From Cichorium intybus (lineage: Eukaryota > Streptophyta > Magnoliopsida > Asterales > Asteraceae): a stretch of 64,000 nucleotides of DNA. The notes beneath the pieces were generated by a model. That model was not told the DNA's origin. It searched no databases and saw nothing but the letters and a program-made list of their open reading frames with translations. Position numbers and translations under genes: made by a program. The stretch spans positions 84,950,750 through 85,014,749 of the forward strand of contig CM042015.1 in assembly GCA_023525715.1 (NCBI GenBank), read 5' to 3'. Below are positions 28,089 through 42,100 of the stretch, one piece after another (position 1 is the first letter of the stretch; the number at the start of each line of letters is the position of its first letter).

Positions 28089-28154
28089 ATAGATAAAAGA
28101 GTAAAAAAGATTAGAATTGTTTTGGTTGTGGTTTTGAGCTATATATATATATAT

Positions 28155-28345
28155 TTCAATGCAGAACCAAATTATATGACCTAACCACAGAACCACGTAA
28201 AGATGACGTATGTTCATTTATGAACATATGTTAAATAGCGCATGTTCATCTATGAACATGAAAATTACATATGTTCATAAATGAATATAGGTCATCTTTA
28301 CGTGGTTCTGTGGTTAGGTCGTATAATTTGGTTCTGCATTGAACC
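28155..28345. mobile_element. Short foldback element next to TA repeats
   Basis: Arms 28155-28230 and 28268-28343 are near-perfect reverse complements (about 76 bp; TTCAATGCAGAACCAAATTA left), with a spacer of about 37 bp. A short (TA)n lies at 28141-28154 and a long one begins at 28352. It could form a long cruciform or hairpin RNA. Confidence 0.85.
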
Positions 28346-28348
28346 TAT

Positions 28349-28522
<174 letters not shown>

Positions 28523-28722
28523 AGGTAACATTTTAAAAGTAAAGAAATTTTTTTTATTTAACCCAGCGTTCATATTCTTTGCCAACGGTCGAAACCCATC
28601 TACACGATCATGCTGCTCGCCTATGCCGATGACCAATGCCGCTAAAGCGGTATGGTCGATGCCGCCGGCATCGAATGCCAGTAGGGATACCGACGCCATC
28701 CCAAGCCTCATTCCGTGTAGTC

Positions 28723-30636
28723 TAAATAAAAAGTTATTCCAATATGAACAAAAAATCATCTCACATGTCCATGCCCTAAAAGTGGAATAAAGCTTGGAAA
28801 TCTCTACCATACACAGCTTTGTCCAACACGATAAGTTAGTTACGGAAGAACGTTGAGTTGTCATTGGTTTTGTTCGCTTCTTATTATCCCACTAACTTTT
28901 TCTTTTAGCTTCGTGCATTTGCTAAATGTAGAGTATGTCTTCTTTTTTGTTCATTCTTATAATTTAGGCAATCTAATTTTGCCAGGCCAAAACACTTATG
29001 ATTGCCTAATCTATTGGCGAACCATTTGCTATTGATCGTTACTGATTTTGCATGAAATTTTTAGCGAACACTGGAATTTGGCGAACCTTGTGATCGCTAC
29101 GAACTATCTCACTGATTTGGTACGATATTGATCAACGTTGATCAATATCACCCTCTGATTCTCAAGTTGCTATACACGTATTTGCGAATTGGGTGTAGTC
29201 GCTAAACACGTTTCTCCATATCTTGATTGCAAACAGCGAACCAATTACCAAACCTGATCTAGCTCAAAAGTGTGTTGGGCTAATATACTTATTGGGCTAA
29301 AGTGACGTATGGGCTGAACAGAAAAGATGTGTTGGACCAAAGTGATGGGCTGATTTACATTTGGATTTGATACAAATGTGGGTTAACAGATTCTATAAAC
29401 AATGGCAGTATAACAAAAACTCAAGATGAATAGTATATAAAATTTCAATTCCAAAATTATGAGGTCAAAGTCAAAGTTGATTTGAAAAGTCAAAATTTTA
29501 ACAACGATACAAATTTTCGATTTTTTTGGATTTGGATCTTATAGAGTTATTTCATTCGTCGAGGGAGAGTTTGATAAATTTTTTATCCAGTCGAACACAT
29601 TCTCATGCCCATTTGAAGATTTATAATCTTTTTTTCGATTATAAAAACTAAAAAGAGGTAGATTTTGTACGGTCATTCGAAAAAATTGTGTAATATTTCA
29701 AAGTTGTGGTTTTTGGTGAAACTTGGGAAAGAAATTTTGAAGTTGGGTATCTTTTTGGGTCTCTATGAACTTATTAGAGATTATTTCATGTGATGAACGT
29801 GGACGTTATTGAACTCATTTTTTATTTTTCTTGATATTGTTTAGTTGAGAATCGAGATTTTTATTTGTTACATGACCTTTTTGCATGTTCATGCATTACT
29901 AGTTGATAAGCTAGCGAGGAATTCAAATGCCACAAAATGTATATAGAAAATGAGTTTTTTTATAATTATTGAGGGTATATTTGGGAAAATTTTATAAAAG
30001 TTCAATAAGCTCGTTGAAACGCTAGTTTAAGTACTTTTTTATAAAGTTTACTTATAAGCTACTTTTTGGCTTGTCAAACACGACAACTTAAAAGAGCTCA
30101 AAAAATAAACTAGCTTATCAGCTAGCCGTGGCGTGTCAAACATAACTTAATATAGGATAACTATAAGAATAAATAAATAACAATTTAAGAAATGCATAGA
30201 ACAACTAATGGATTGATATTGGATAATTCTTAAATTGATGCCTTTACAACTATTCCATATGTAGCTATTTATTGGACAACAAAAGGCAAGTACAAGCATT
30301 ACAATCGTACAATAAAATATATGGGAGTGAGGTCCGTACTCTCAATGTATAGTATTCCTCAGAAAAGTACACTGGCACAAGATATTCTCCCATATATAAG
30401 ATCGTATATACATGTAATGTTATGCAGAGCATGCCAAGTAATCAGCTATAGCTTTGGCTTTGTTCTCCAATAGATCAATCTTTAGATTATCTGTCGCAAC
30501 TTTAGTCACCAGTACCTTAATGGATTTGACTTCGAATATGCTGTTTTCATGGTTCACTTTGTGAGTTATAAGGGAAACTTTTAGTACCAACAGGTTGGAA
30601 GACTCAACAAGAAAAGAAAGATAACATAAGATGATA
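28723..30636. other. Intergenic DNA with Tourist-like end
   Basis: No gene. A perfect palindrome TATTGATCAACGTTGATCAATA-type dyad sits at 29129-29150. At about 30040-30147 the minus strand carries the GTTTGACACGCCACGGCTAG end shared with the element at 22743. Confidence 0.5.
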
Positions 30637-30951
30637 TGTAAGAACCCGCGAAAAAGTCAAAAAGGGTAAAACCGTCTTTTGTCATGTCGTACGACTATTA
30701 TGTGTAATAATATGTATTTGTAAAATAATATAATAAGAAATAAAAGTTTATATGAAATTTGGAGTTTTGTCGCGTGAATAGTGAAATTTGACCCAAAAAA
30801 GGGCAAATTGGTCATTTTACATGGAAATGACCAAAAATGTCAAGAAAATGTTAAGTTGGGAGTAATGAAGCATAAATGGTAAAGTTATGACATTTGGACC
30901 ATTTTTGTGGAAGAATTGGAAGGTTAGGGACCTAAATGTAAAGTTTTTATA

Positions 30952-31044
<93 letters not shown>

Positions 31045-33187
31045 TAGTTATTATCCTCATTATTTGAAGAATTCAGAAAATACTCCGGAGGATTCTAGAG
31101 AGAGCGAGAGAGTTACGGGAGAAGAAGAAGAGGTTCAAGGGAATTGCCAAGAATCAAGACTTTAACTTTGGAATTAGTGATTCCTAAGTTAAACAAGGTA
31201 AGAGTTCAATTGCTTTAACCTAGGTTTTTGAGTGTATACTTGAATTGGTTCTTGAATGGAATTGAAACTGCAATTTCAGTTAAGAATCATGTGGGTTAGG
31301 TAGCTAATGCTTCCAATAAGCCATTAGTTAAGAACTTAACTCAAGAACATGGAAGTAGCTTGCTATTCTTGAAAATTTTCAAGTTTGGTCAAGAACTTCA
31401 ATTCTTGTATATGATTGATTCAATCGATTTTAATAGCTTAAAACCTGTGATTAGTCAAGGGTTTTAGTCCTAGAACAAACCACATACGATTAAGAACTGA
31501 AATAAGTGATTAATGGGTGAAAACTGCGTGCTACAGTGCACAAATCGCGACTGATCAGGACACTGCCCAGGCGCCAGGCGCAGTGCGCCCAGGACCAGGG
31601 CGGGGTGCGCCCAGGCGCAGTGCGCCCAGCCCTGGCGCAGTGCGCCTCCAGACAGGGACCAAAAATGTTAGAAATTTCAAATATTTCAAACGCTAGAAAC
31701 CATAGCTAGACATGTCCGATTGATCTGAAATTTTAGCCATAACCCTAAAATGGTATAAGAACATGTCGGGAATGGTCAAATCCGTAATCCGACCTTGCGG
31801 AAAAGTCACTGTAGCGGCAGTGGCTAAAATCACTATTTAGGCCAAAAACTTGATTTTTGGAATTTGAGCTAGACTTGTCCAATGAACTCCAAATTTGAAA
31901 CACACGTCTAATATGGTCTAAGATTTCATGGAAAAGAGTCGGAACTGAAATACGACCCCTCGGGGGTACTGTAGCAATATACGCGTATTCCGGAGAAAAC
32001 CGTAAAACGAGTTTATTAATGGTTATACATTTATTATAACCTAGAGTTATGTTATATGAGACTTTAGCATTATAGAGTTAATTATATTGAGTATTTATAT
32101 ATACTATTTGTATAGGTGGTACTTCAAACGTTGTTGAGCACGGGAAGGGAAAAGCCGTACGTGAAGCTTAGTAAACCGTAGTAGAACCAAGGTGAGTTTT
32201 ATGAGGATTTCTATAGTACATAGCAAAATGTTATTTTCAGAAAAGTAAGATTTCCAAATGTTTATAAATACTAAAGTTTGGAAAATAGTTTGGAAAGAAG
32301 CTCTATACAAGGGCTTAGTATTTTAAACAGATTTTAAAGTATGGTTTGCAAAGTATTTTGAAAGAAGTTCCCTTATGGGAACTAAGATGTCAAAATCAGT
32401 TTTTGAAAGTATTTTCAATAAAGAGTTATAAAATGTTTGAGTAAGAGTTCTTTACAAATTGTGTCCCATTTTGACCAATTTGAGATGAAATGAAGTAAGA
32501 ATTAAAAAAAGAAATAAGTATGAGCCAGTTGTCCGGACTAGGATCACCCACATAATCGGGGGATCAGAAGACACTACTGGGATGGTACCTCCCGTCGCGA
32601 AGTAGTTGTCTAGCTTAGTATACCCTTGTGCTTGAATTCGTTCCAAGTCACAAAGGGGAGACAGAATGAGCATAACCGAGTGGGCGGATCTGTTCTGTCC
32701 CATGAGGGGAGCTAGTTGAATGAATTAAATAACTTAATTCATAAGTTTCAGTTGGTCACAAGAAAATAAGAAAGAAAGCAGTTTTGAGAAAGAAAGTATT
32801 TCTAAAGCTTAAAAGTAAAGATAGTAAGACATTTTGAGATTTATGATATAAATCAGTTTTGAGCATTGTACTTTTAATATTTCAAGTTTGGAATAGAAAA
32901 GTTTTGGGTCTAAACCCATATTACTCACGAGACTTTATGTCTCACGTATACTATTTTTTTTGAAATGCTATGTACTTAGGCGAAAGGAGCGGAGGTTGCA
33001 GTTGGGACCGGTTAATGTACTGTAAGTTTAAATTATGGTTATCTGTATTGAGTCTGTAATACCCCTCGAGTTTAAGTTTGTAAAATAAAACAAAAATTTA
33101 AGTGGCTATTTTATAGTCACGAGTTGTAAAATATGTTTGAAAACTGTATTTGTATTTTAAATATGGTTTGAGAAAAGGGGTGTTACA
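30637..33187 (+). repeat. Solo LTR of a related chromovirus
   Basis: Starts TGTAAGAACCCGCGAAAAAG and ends GGGGTGTTACA, collinear with the LTRs at 5635 and 12955 but clearly diverged. No primer site, internal region or second LTR adjoins. Flanks TGATA and GTATA match at only three of five bases, so a target duplication is not proven. The GGCGCAGTGCGCC palindrome occurs three times, and a (TA)n tract (30957-31037) lies at the position corresponding to the Helitron site of the other LTR. Confidence 0.85.
30957..31037. repeat. (TA)n microsatellite in solo LTR
   Basis: About 40 TA units at the TA-rich site homologous to the Helitron insertion point (5989/5990) in the complete element. Confidence 0.95.
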
Positions 33188-34827
33188 GTATATATCAAAT
33201 CAAACCATGTTTAAAACATCAAGCTTACAAAAAGATTTTAGATAGTTACTTAAAGATTTTAGATAGTTACTTAGTATAAGTGTATGTGTAAATGTCACAA
33301 TGTTAGGAATTGCAAATGTGAAGGTATTGTATCATCAAATGGGTTCCAAACAAGAAATTAGTTTCAAGAACAAGTGGGAAGAAGGAAAAACATGTCAACA
33401 TTGAATAAATGTTGGTTTGATTGTGTGGATGACATGTAAACTATTATTATGAATTATTTTGTTATTTAATGGTTGTTTATTGACCAAAAAAAAACCTTAT
33501 GGTAGTATTTGTTTTGTTTGTGTATTGAATTATGCTCTATGTATGGTGTGATATGCAATGGCATACTTATTGTCATTACATATTGTCAGTTTGTTGAAAT
33601 GCTTATTGTCAGTTTGAAATTAAACTTCTATCATCAAGATGTGTTATGAACATTACATTCTTAATGTGAGCCCCCTAGTACATATGTACTTTGATTAAAC
33701 TTTGCCAATCACCGAACTGTCAAAATTGGCGAAAACAAAAGCCAATGCCCATAACTGCATTTCTTTTTATTATAACAATGATGTACATTGCAATCCCATC
33801 TAAATCAGTGACCAAAATATGCCTAAGATTTAAATAAAAAAACTGAACAAACCCCACTTTTATACAACCTTACTAAACTAAAAGCCATAATGAGACCCAC
33901 TATCACATCTTCATCGCCATCACCAACACAATAACAATCGCCCAAACAGTCATCAGGAAACATTTAATTCTCCGATTTTATTTGACAATAAAGTTGTTCT
34001 TAGCTTCCAATCCATTTATGGTACGCCGAAATCCTGAGATCTATTTGCCTTGAACACATCAATGCATCAACCCAACTAAAGAATCCACATTCAGTACCCT
34101 GCATTTAAGTGAAAAATCCATGTGGAAGTTACCAACTAAATAAACTAATAACCTTAACCATTACCATTAAAAGCGTGAGTAGAATCTTCGTCCATGGTTG
34201 TTGGATGTCCACGATGTTCGTATCACAATTGATCTTCCACATGCATAAATGCCATTTTCAATAAAGAGAGGTTTACGTTCGATCAAGTGTGAAGAATGAG
34301 AGTAAACCCACTTCTCTTCCTTCTTAAACGATTATATTAGAGGACTAGGGGATAAAAGAGTACATACTCATATGTGTCTTGCATAGAGCTTAACGGTGGA
34401 AGCGAGTGAGGGAACAAACATGCTAATCTATTTGAGATAAGGACTACGCCTACACAAACGAGATAATTGGACCAAATATTTTATCAACACCAAAACTCAG
34501 GGACCAAAAATGTAATTAACTCAAGTTTCTATCTGGAAATAACAAAAACAAGGAATGCAAACTTTTTGTTTCCAAAAACAGAAATATTTTATCAAAAATC
34601 TTGTTGCTGGAGTGGAAATAGCAAAAGTAGTGTCTGCAATATTTGGTCTGAGGGGCGGCGAATGGCGTCTTCCAGGGGAGGCGGTTGCGGTCGTCGTATG
34701 CCACACTTATAAGCCCTACAGTTGTACCCTTTCGAAGATCAGGACTCGGGAGAAGCTAAGGGAAGAGGATTTCTACGCCAGACTTCGTTCTCTTTCTCTC
34801 CCACCGTCTCCTCTCTCCTATCTTCAA
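33188..34827. other. Upstream region of LARP6
   Basis: Mostly anonymous. Near the gene, CTTATAAG at about 34707-34714 is a possible TATA-like motif, followed by a pyrimidine-rich leader (34785-34825). An open frame extends upstream in phase with the LARP6 start from 34555, but it runs through low-complexity sequence and is more likely leader. Confidence 0.4.
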
Positions 34828-37800
34828 ATGGACGGCGGTGGAGAAGAAGTAATCATGCCAATCCATGATCCTGATGTCTCCCCCGTTGGTTCGCTGGAGG
34901 AACCGATCATGGACCATCACTCCGAGAATCAGCCTCTGGATTCCGATGAAGTTCCTCTTCCTCCTCCGGCCACCGATACCGCCACCCTAACGGATGAACT
35001 TCGGGACAAGATCATCAAACAGGTATGCCAAAATTTGAATATGTAATATGTGATGATGCTTGGCGTGTTTTAGAAAATGGCCGCAGGGTTTTAGGGTGTG
35101 CGAATAGCGGTTGAATTCGATTTCGGTTCATAGCATCTTCGATTTTGTTTCGATAACTATGTCGATTTGTGCAAGTTCATAACTATCCGTTACAAGTTAC
35201 ATTGATAATTTAATCATCTGCAACATGCCTCGATTAATCGCGCTTTCGTTTCGGCGATCCGTAAATGACTGTTTGTGTCTGTGTATGTGTTATATTGTGG
35301 TATAATACTTGTATATCTGTATGTGTATATATTCGATTCTTGCAAGTTGTCCTGGTTCATAGCGATTACCTCGAAAGGCATTCTGTCTTCTTCAGAATAC
35401 GAAATGATAACTTATTCTATGGCAATATAATCAACCGAATAGTGCATATTCTTGGTGATGGAGAATATAGATGAATATAGTTTGGTTTGTTTGTGGACCA
35501 CATTGTGATTCTATTTGTTGGTTTGAAGCTAGGATTGACAGATTACTTTTTTCATGTGAAAGCACATATATGTTATTTCTTTTTTACATAATGGGGGCAG
35601 GATCTATTCCCACAAGCTAGTTGTAGGTGTTTATTTTTGACTTAATGTAGAAAGAACAACTTAATAGGTAAAGTCAGGAAAGGAGGCTTTCCCATTAAGT
35701 CCTAACATTTTTGAAAATTTCCCTCATGTATTCTTTTTCTTCCATTAACACCTAGTAAGCTGTCATTTTCTCAAATACTTTTTAAACATCATTTAAAAAA
35801 AAAAAAGAAACAGGGCCTAAATATGCTCTCTTTATGCAGGTGGAATACTATTTTAGTGATGAAAACTTGAGAACCGACAAGTTTTTGTTGAAATATCTTG
35901 CAAAGGATGAGGAAGGCTACAGTAAGTAATTCGGTGTTTAATTGAACGAATACTGAATTAAATTGTATAGCTGTAATTGTGATTAAAGCTCACATGGTTT
36001 TATCATTTTTCAAAACTCATTTATTTGTATTTCTATATCATGGATATTTTGGTAACCGAAAAGAAAAGGAAAAAAATCTTTCTTAATGATTAGATGATTG
36101 ATAAGTTATTGGAAAAGTAGAAGAAAATGAAGTAAGTTGCTATTTGTTGCAGTTCCTGTTGCAGTTATTGCTTCTTTTAAGAAAATGAAGAAGCTCACAC
36201 ATCACAAATCATTAATTGTGGCTGCACTTAAGGAATCTTCTCTTCTGGTAAGCTACAAGTAGATTGTCTAAAAGTAACTAGAAAAATATTCTATTATCAA
36301 GATATTCTTTGGTTTCTAACAAGCTATTTTTATGTGTACTTATTTATTTCTGTAGATAAAAATTCATTAAATTATAACTAAATAACGTAAAAAGTTCATA
36401 TGGAAATTTATTCCATCCCGATAGGCCAACAAACATGATCATGGAATGTAATAACTCATTCCACCAACTTTACTTATTTCATTAATCTATCCATTCCATT
36501 CCGTTCCTTCGTCATTCCATTCCATTCCATCCAACCAAACAAGACCGATTCTATTACCAATTATCAAAACTAGAATTTTCATTGATGACTCGCAGACTTT
36601 GAGTTCAAATGAGAAGAAAGTCAAACGAGTTCATCCATTCCCTTTGACCGAGGCTTTGGATACAGAGGTACACTTTGCCTATTACATCTCCTTTATCAAA
36701 ACATGAAAGACTTCTCTTTAACAAAATCTAAATTATTATTTTTTTATATACCTAGCTATGCACCGTTCTGGTAGAGAATCTTCCAGAAGACCACACAATA
36801 GAGAACATGAAGAAGATATTTGGTGAAGCTGGACGGTATTTTTTTTGTACCCTTTTTTTATAAACTTTTTTGTTATGCCAATTGTGAATTGTCTCATAAT
36901 TATAATTGCTCTTTAGTATCAAGAAAATTACAATTCATGAAGAAAATGCTACAAGGGAGCAAAAGAAATGCAGTATTGAGGAGAAACTTCTAAGTGGAAA
37001 GGTAAGGTAAATTTGTAATTAATAACTCTTAGATGCATGGTTTACATATGTTCTTGGTTGTTTTCTTTCTTTCTTCTTGTATTTTTCTTTTTATTTCAAA
37101 TAGTTAGTTGTGTTAATTCTGATTGCTGTGTGCAGTTGCATGCAGTTGTGGAATATGACACTGTTGAAGCTGCTGAGAATGCTGTAAGCATAAATTATAA
37201 TTGTCATCCTTTTATTAATATTGTAAGTAATTAGTAATAACAACAAGCATTTGATTCCATTTATATTTTACATTTGTTTTGTTCAGGTTGCTACTTTAAA
37301 CAATGAGCACGACTGGCGACATGGCATGCGAGTCAAGCTTCTCAAGCGCAAAGTAATCCCCAGTTTTCTTCTAGAATCTTCCATTTTGGTAATTATGATT
37401 TTTGCTAATAATTTCTCGTGTTTAGGCCAAGAACACACAAAGGAAAAAAGGACATGATTCCGAGAAGAAAATTAATGTCCAAGTCGATCCACCAATAGAA
37501 AAAGAGAACCAACAATTAAGTGACCACCACGATGAAGAGGTAATGGAAGAAAAAAGTAGATGTTTGGTATGATGGTATCATGGATGGAATGGAATGGTTG
37601 ATTCCATTGGAATGAAAAAAGTAAAATAAAAAAAAAACATGTTTGTTTTTGTCCAATGGAATGGAGTCGACCATTCCGGAATGCGTGTAACGACACAAGG
37701 TTTTTATTAATTTTTTTTATCATTTTAGTTAAATTACTAGTTTATTTTTTAGTCAATGGAAGAATATTATTTTTTTTTGTAACTTGGTGTTTAGTGAGAT

Positions 37801-38252
37801 TTTACTATGTTTTGATTTTTTTATTTTTATAAAAAAAGTTTGTTAATCATATTTAAAAATAATGTATAGAATAGAGTTAAAACTATATATTGTATTTACA
37901 TATAAATATAAAAAGTTCATACAAAAACTAATTCCATTTCTATAAACTTGTACAGGATGTGGAGGGGCATCAGTCAAAGGAGAAAAATGGGTCCAAGGGT
38001 GGTCAAACCCGCAGGCGTGCAAGGAAAAACAAGTATCAAGGAGCTAGTGGCATGGGTAAGATGGTCATTTTGATCTGATTGTTCAAAACCTTGGACACGA
38101 AAAAGTAACCATTTTATTGCATAAAAAAATTAGGTCATGGGGCATTGGTACATAGCAATCACGGGGGTGAAGTTTCGAAGCCACCACCTGGACCAAGAAT
38201 GCCAGATGGGACAAGAGGGTTTACAATGGGACGTGGCCGACCTCTCAGTTGA
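34828..38252 (+). CDS. LARP6: La-related protein 6 (LARP6A-like), 11 exons
   Basis: Cytoplasmic/nuclear RNA-binding protein of the La superfamily. Exons: 34828-35022, 35840-35921, 36153-36247, 36596-36667, 36756-36835, 36917-37001, 37136-37183, 37287-37352, 37426-37539, 37956-38055, 38134-38252; all introns GT-AG, phases agree, 351 aa. La motif at about 54-125 (VEYYFSDENLRTDKFLLKYL, KKMKKLTHHKSLIVAALK). RRM at about 150-241 (VLVENLPEDHTIENMKKIFG; HAVVEYDTVEAAENAVATLN). Basic linker (KGGQTRRRARKNKY), then a C-terminal RMPDGTRGFTMGRGRPLS block, the SUZ-C-like signature of LARP6. The start is placed at MDGGGEEV because upstream in-frame sequence is low complexity. I see no PAM2 motif, which favours the LARP6A class over 6B/6C. 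Introns 3 and 9 hold TGGAATGG-rich MITE-like pieces. Confidence 0.93.
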
Positions 38253-39179
38253 CATTTGGAATTGGAACCACACATTTTATGTTTTATGCACTAAATATTT
38301 GATATATCTGGTTTAGTAGGCCACGTAATGTGCTTAAAATGTGATTTTGAGGATTGTGGATATGTGTTTGTTGTCTACTTTTGTGATGCTGTGTAACATG
38401 GCCACATAAGTTATGTTGTGTTTTCTTGGTGGTGGTAATGGTGCAATGTGATTTTGGGGTTTGGGTAAAGGGTTATCAGCAAGTAAGTATTAACAAAATG
38501 GATGAGTTGGGTAATGAGTCGAAAATATATAGGGTACAAATTAAGTATCTGAAAATATATTTGATGGAAAATTTCTATTTTGGAACATCTAAATATCATT
38601 GAAGATAAAACCTTTTCATAAAACCTGACTCCAGTTTCTTACACAATTTTAGTTGCTTTCTTAATGACGATAATCCATTCATTTTCAGTTTTTTATACCA
38701 ACCCATCCGTACTAAGCTGGAATCATGTCATAAGTCCAATTGTAGGACTCACCTTAAAAGTTTTGTTATAGAGAAAGAAAATGCCAGGTGGTGACATATG
38801 GCTCCATAGACATTATTTTAGTGAACAGCTCCTTTTTGGTGGGGTGAAGCGTAGAGAATAATCTCAATGGCTGATCGAGTCACAAATTGATCTAAGAATT
38901 TGTTCGCTTCCTTGAGATTTTGTTTTGTCTTTGAGATTAGTTTTGGATATTTGAGTTGATGAAAATAAAATAATACCACAGGTTTTGATCTCGTTTCATG
39001 ATGTAATAAAAGAAAAAACTCATAAAAAAACAACAATTTCATCATAATACTAAACACTTCATTCTATTCTATCATAAATATTCCATTTCATTCCAACTTC
39101 CATTACTACATACAAGTTACAACTTAAAACCATCAAAATTACCAAATCACAACATAAACACATAAAAAACCTCCTCCAA
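38253..39179. other. Convergent 3' intergenic region
   Basis: About 0.93 kb between the stop codons of LARP6 (plus) and the DUF642 gene (minus). It must contain both 3' UTRs and polyadenylation regions. No other gene seen. Confidence 0.7.
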
Positions 39180-42100
39180 CTAAACCACAACCAACATAAC
39201 CAAAACCACCAACCCAAACCCTAAAACCGAAAATCCCAACCCTCTAACCCCCTTCGAAACCACCACCGCCACATCATCCACCACGGGCCCACACAAAGAG
39301 CTCATATCATCACTCCTCGTATTATAATAAACACTATAAAACGCGACACGTGTCCTCTCAGCCTTAGCCGTAAAATTCACATCCACAATTTGAAAAGTGG
39401 AATTCCCATTCGGTGCATAATGAATGTTTTCCGCTTGGTCACCCGCAAATGCCATGACCGCAAGCGGTTGCTTGCACATGTCACCCGCGTGACCAAGGGA
39501 AAATGTCATTCTGTAAGGCTTGTTTGGGGTGGTTGTAACCATTTGGGAAATTATTCCTTCTTTGCCCGAAAGCAATTCTAGGGCACGTTTGCCGCCCGGG
39601 ACCGAAAAGTGGTTTGAGTCAATGTAACGAACTGCCCGGTTGGATTCGACTATCCAACCAGGTAGGGATGAGATATCTTCATCCAGGTTTGTTGGGAGTA
39701 GAACGCCAAGAGACGCGTTTCTAAACATCCACGGGCCTTCTTCGAAGTCTCCGTTCAGTACTGCGTTATCTGGATAAATAATGTTTAAAAATATTTGAGA
39801 AAATGAAAACATTTAATGTAAGTACGTTATCGTTTTTTGCATTTAAAAGAATAATAGATCTTACCTTTTGGTTTGGTCGGTACGAAAAGCTTTTTAATAG
39901 CGATATCATCAATAATAGGCCCACACGTGGGATCGTCTTCCATGCCAGGATTCGTAAAAACGACATGAGTATCTTCTTGATCCGCTTGAAAAGCCCACGC
40001 GTACGTATCCCATCCTTGGACACTGTACAACGTTTGTAAATCGATCGTCTGTGACGCAGGTGGGACAGACACGTTCAGTGACTCTAGCTGTGCACACGTG
40101 CGAGATGCACTGAATGTGATTGAATAAATTTCGCCTTTTTCTAGTTTTAAATCTTGGCTGATTTGAGCATCGTTGCCGAGTCTTACTGCGTGTCTACCTT
40201 CTGGTACGATGAGGATCATCCCACCTTGTTTTTGACCGGAGGCGACTAGTTCGACGGTGCCGTTGACTTTCCAGCTTGGGATTGCGTCGGGGTTGTCGCC
40301 GAGTCCTTCGTCGGCGAAGCCTCCCGATGGTGGTGTCTCGAAGTCGCCGTTGTTTAGTAAGCCTGTATAATTAAATAGTATATTAATTAAAAGAAAAGGA
40401 ATGAGTAGAATAAGTAGGGTGGAAATGCAATTTGAGTAAATAAATTCAAATCGAATGAGAATGTATCAGAATTCGGAATTCCCTTTCGAGTTTCCGTCAA
40501 AATAAAAGAAGTTTCAGAGTGTTTTTTCGATTTGTCCTAGGACAACGTTTTTTTCGTACATATATGGTTATTGAAAATTCAGAAATGCCATACTTAAATC
40601 ATTTAGTAAGATGTATCTTGACTTTCTTGAATTTAATACACTCTTAATACAATGATACCAAATTATTTACAAAATAGATTAGTTAAAAATAAAGAAAATA
40701 CAACGATACATAATACTTTTCTTTGTGATGTAATAAGAAAAGAAGAGCAACCTAAAGTGTAAAAATAAAAAGGTACATTATTATCTTTATAGCTCTATTA
40801 CTAATAAATATTCAAAAACACGTTATTATGATGATTAACGTTTAAATTACTCGTTCTTTTTATGACCTTTAAAACTATTTCATTTAATGTCTTTGGTTAT
40901 AAAAGAAAAAAAATATCATAGACCATAATGAAATTCGACTATCTTATGGTATTACAATCAAATAATAAACAATAAGCTATTAATGAAACTTATTAAATAA
41001 ATATTCTATTTTTGTAAATGAGCCAAACTCTTTTTCTCAAAGTACGGGAAATAATATATATTACTTTTAGATATAAGAAAATAGAGTTTTAACTTATAAA
41101 ATTCTTATTTATATTGTTATACATATTAGAAATGGCTAATAGTCAAAGATGCCATGACAAGCCAAAGGGCCTACAGATTTGCGCGGCAAAGCATAACGCT
41201 ACAATCCAGGAAAAAACGATAAATGTTTTTACTTTTTAGATAAATGCCTCCGTTTATCTCGGTAATTTTATATCCATTAGAATAAGTTTAGATTCGACAA
41301 TTCGCATAGAAAGAATAGATTACTTTTGACTTAATTGACACTTCGTGTCTCTAAAATCATAATCTAGGAGCACTTTTTTTAATTTATAACAATTTTAAGA
41401 TTAATGTTTTCTCTTATTATCTTAATCACGTCAACTATTACTATTACGCTATACTGATTACAACATAAATCTTGTCCACATGTTGCACCAACCTTGTTGT
41501 TAATTTAAGATATTAAATCATTAGCTTAACATTCTTATAAAATAAAGTTACTTAACAAGAAATGAATATAAAACTTGTACTACCAACCAAAGAAAAAATT
41601 AAAATAAATAAGCTAATGTTTTTGAGTGACACATTAATTGATGTGACTGTTCTCCCATCGCACGATCAACCTTTGTACTAATAACCATTGGTATTATTAC
41701 AAAAATACAAATAAAGATTTATTGAGGTAAGGGACAGATGCAAATGGTGGACAAAGGCACAAGCACCATGTTCGAGTTATCTTACACGATATCACATGTA
41801 CAGTGTTCGAGTTATCAATATCTTTCGTAGGGGATTTTGTCGATTTTTTGTAAATTTTATTTTTTTGTCAAGTTCAACAAATAGCCAAAACCACAGTCAG
41901 TAGGCTAACAAGTGCAGTCATTATCTGTACCTTTATAGTGGTGAATAGACGTTTTAAAATTTTTTTAATATAAAACAAAAGATCAAGATTTCGACGCGTA
42001 ATAATTAGAAATACCTACTACGATTTGAGCTTTATTTTATTTAAACTTATATATTTTGATATGAATCGATTTTAAGCAAAAATAAACGAAAACAACTCGA

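Noticed and set aside
30632..33192. Target duplication for the solo LTR
   Set aside because: Flanks TGATA and GTATA agree at only three of five positions; not claimed.
34555..34827. In-frame N-terminal extension of LARP6
   Set aside because: Low-complexity leader-like sequence with a TATA-like motif inside; the MDGGGEEV start fits the family.
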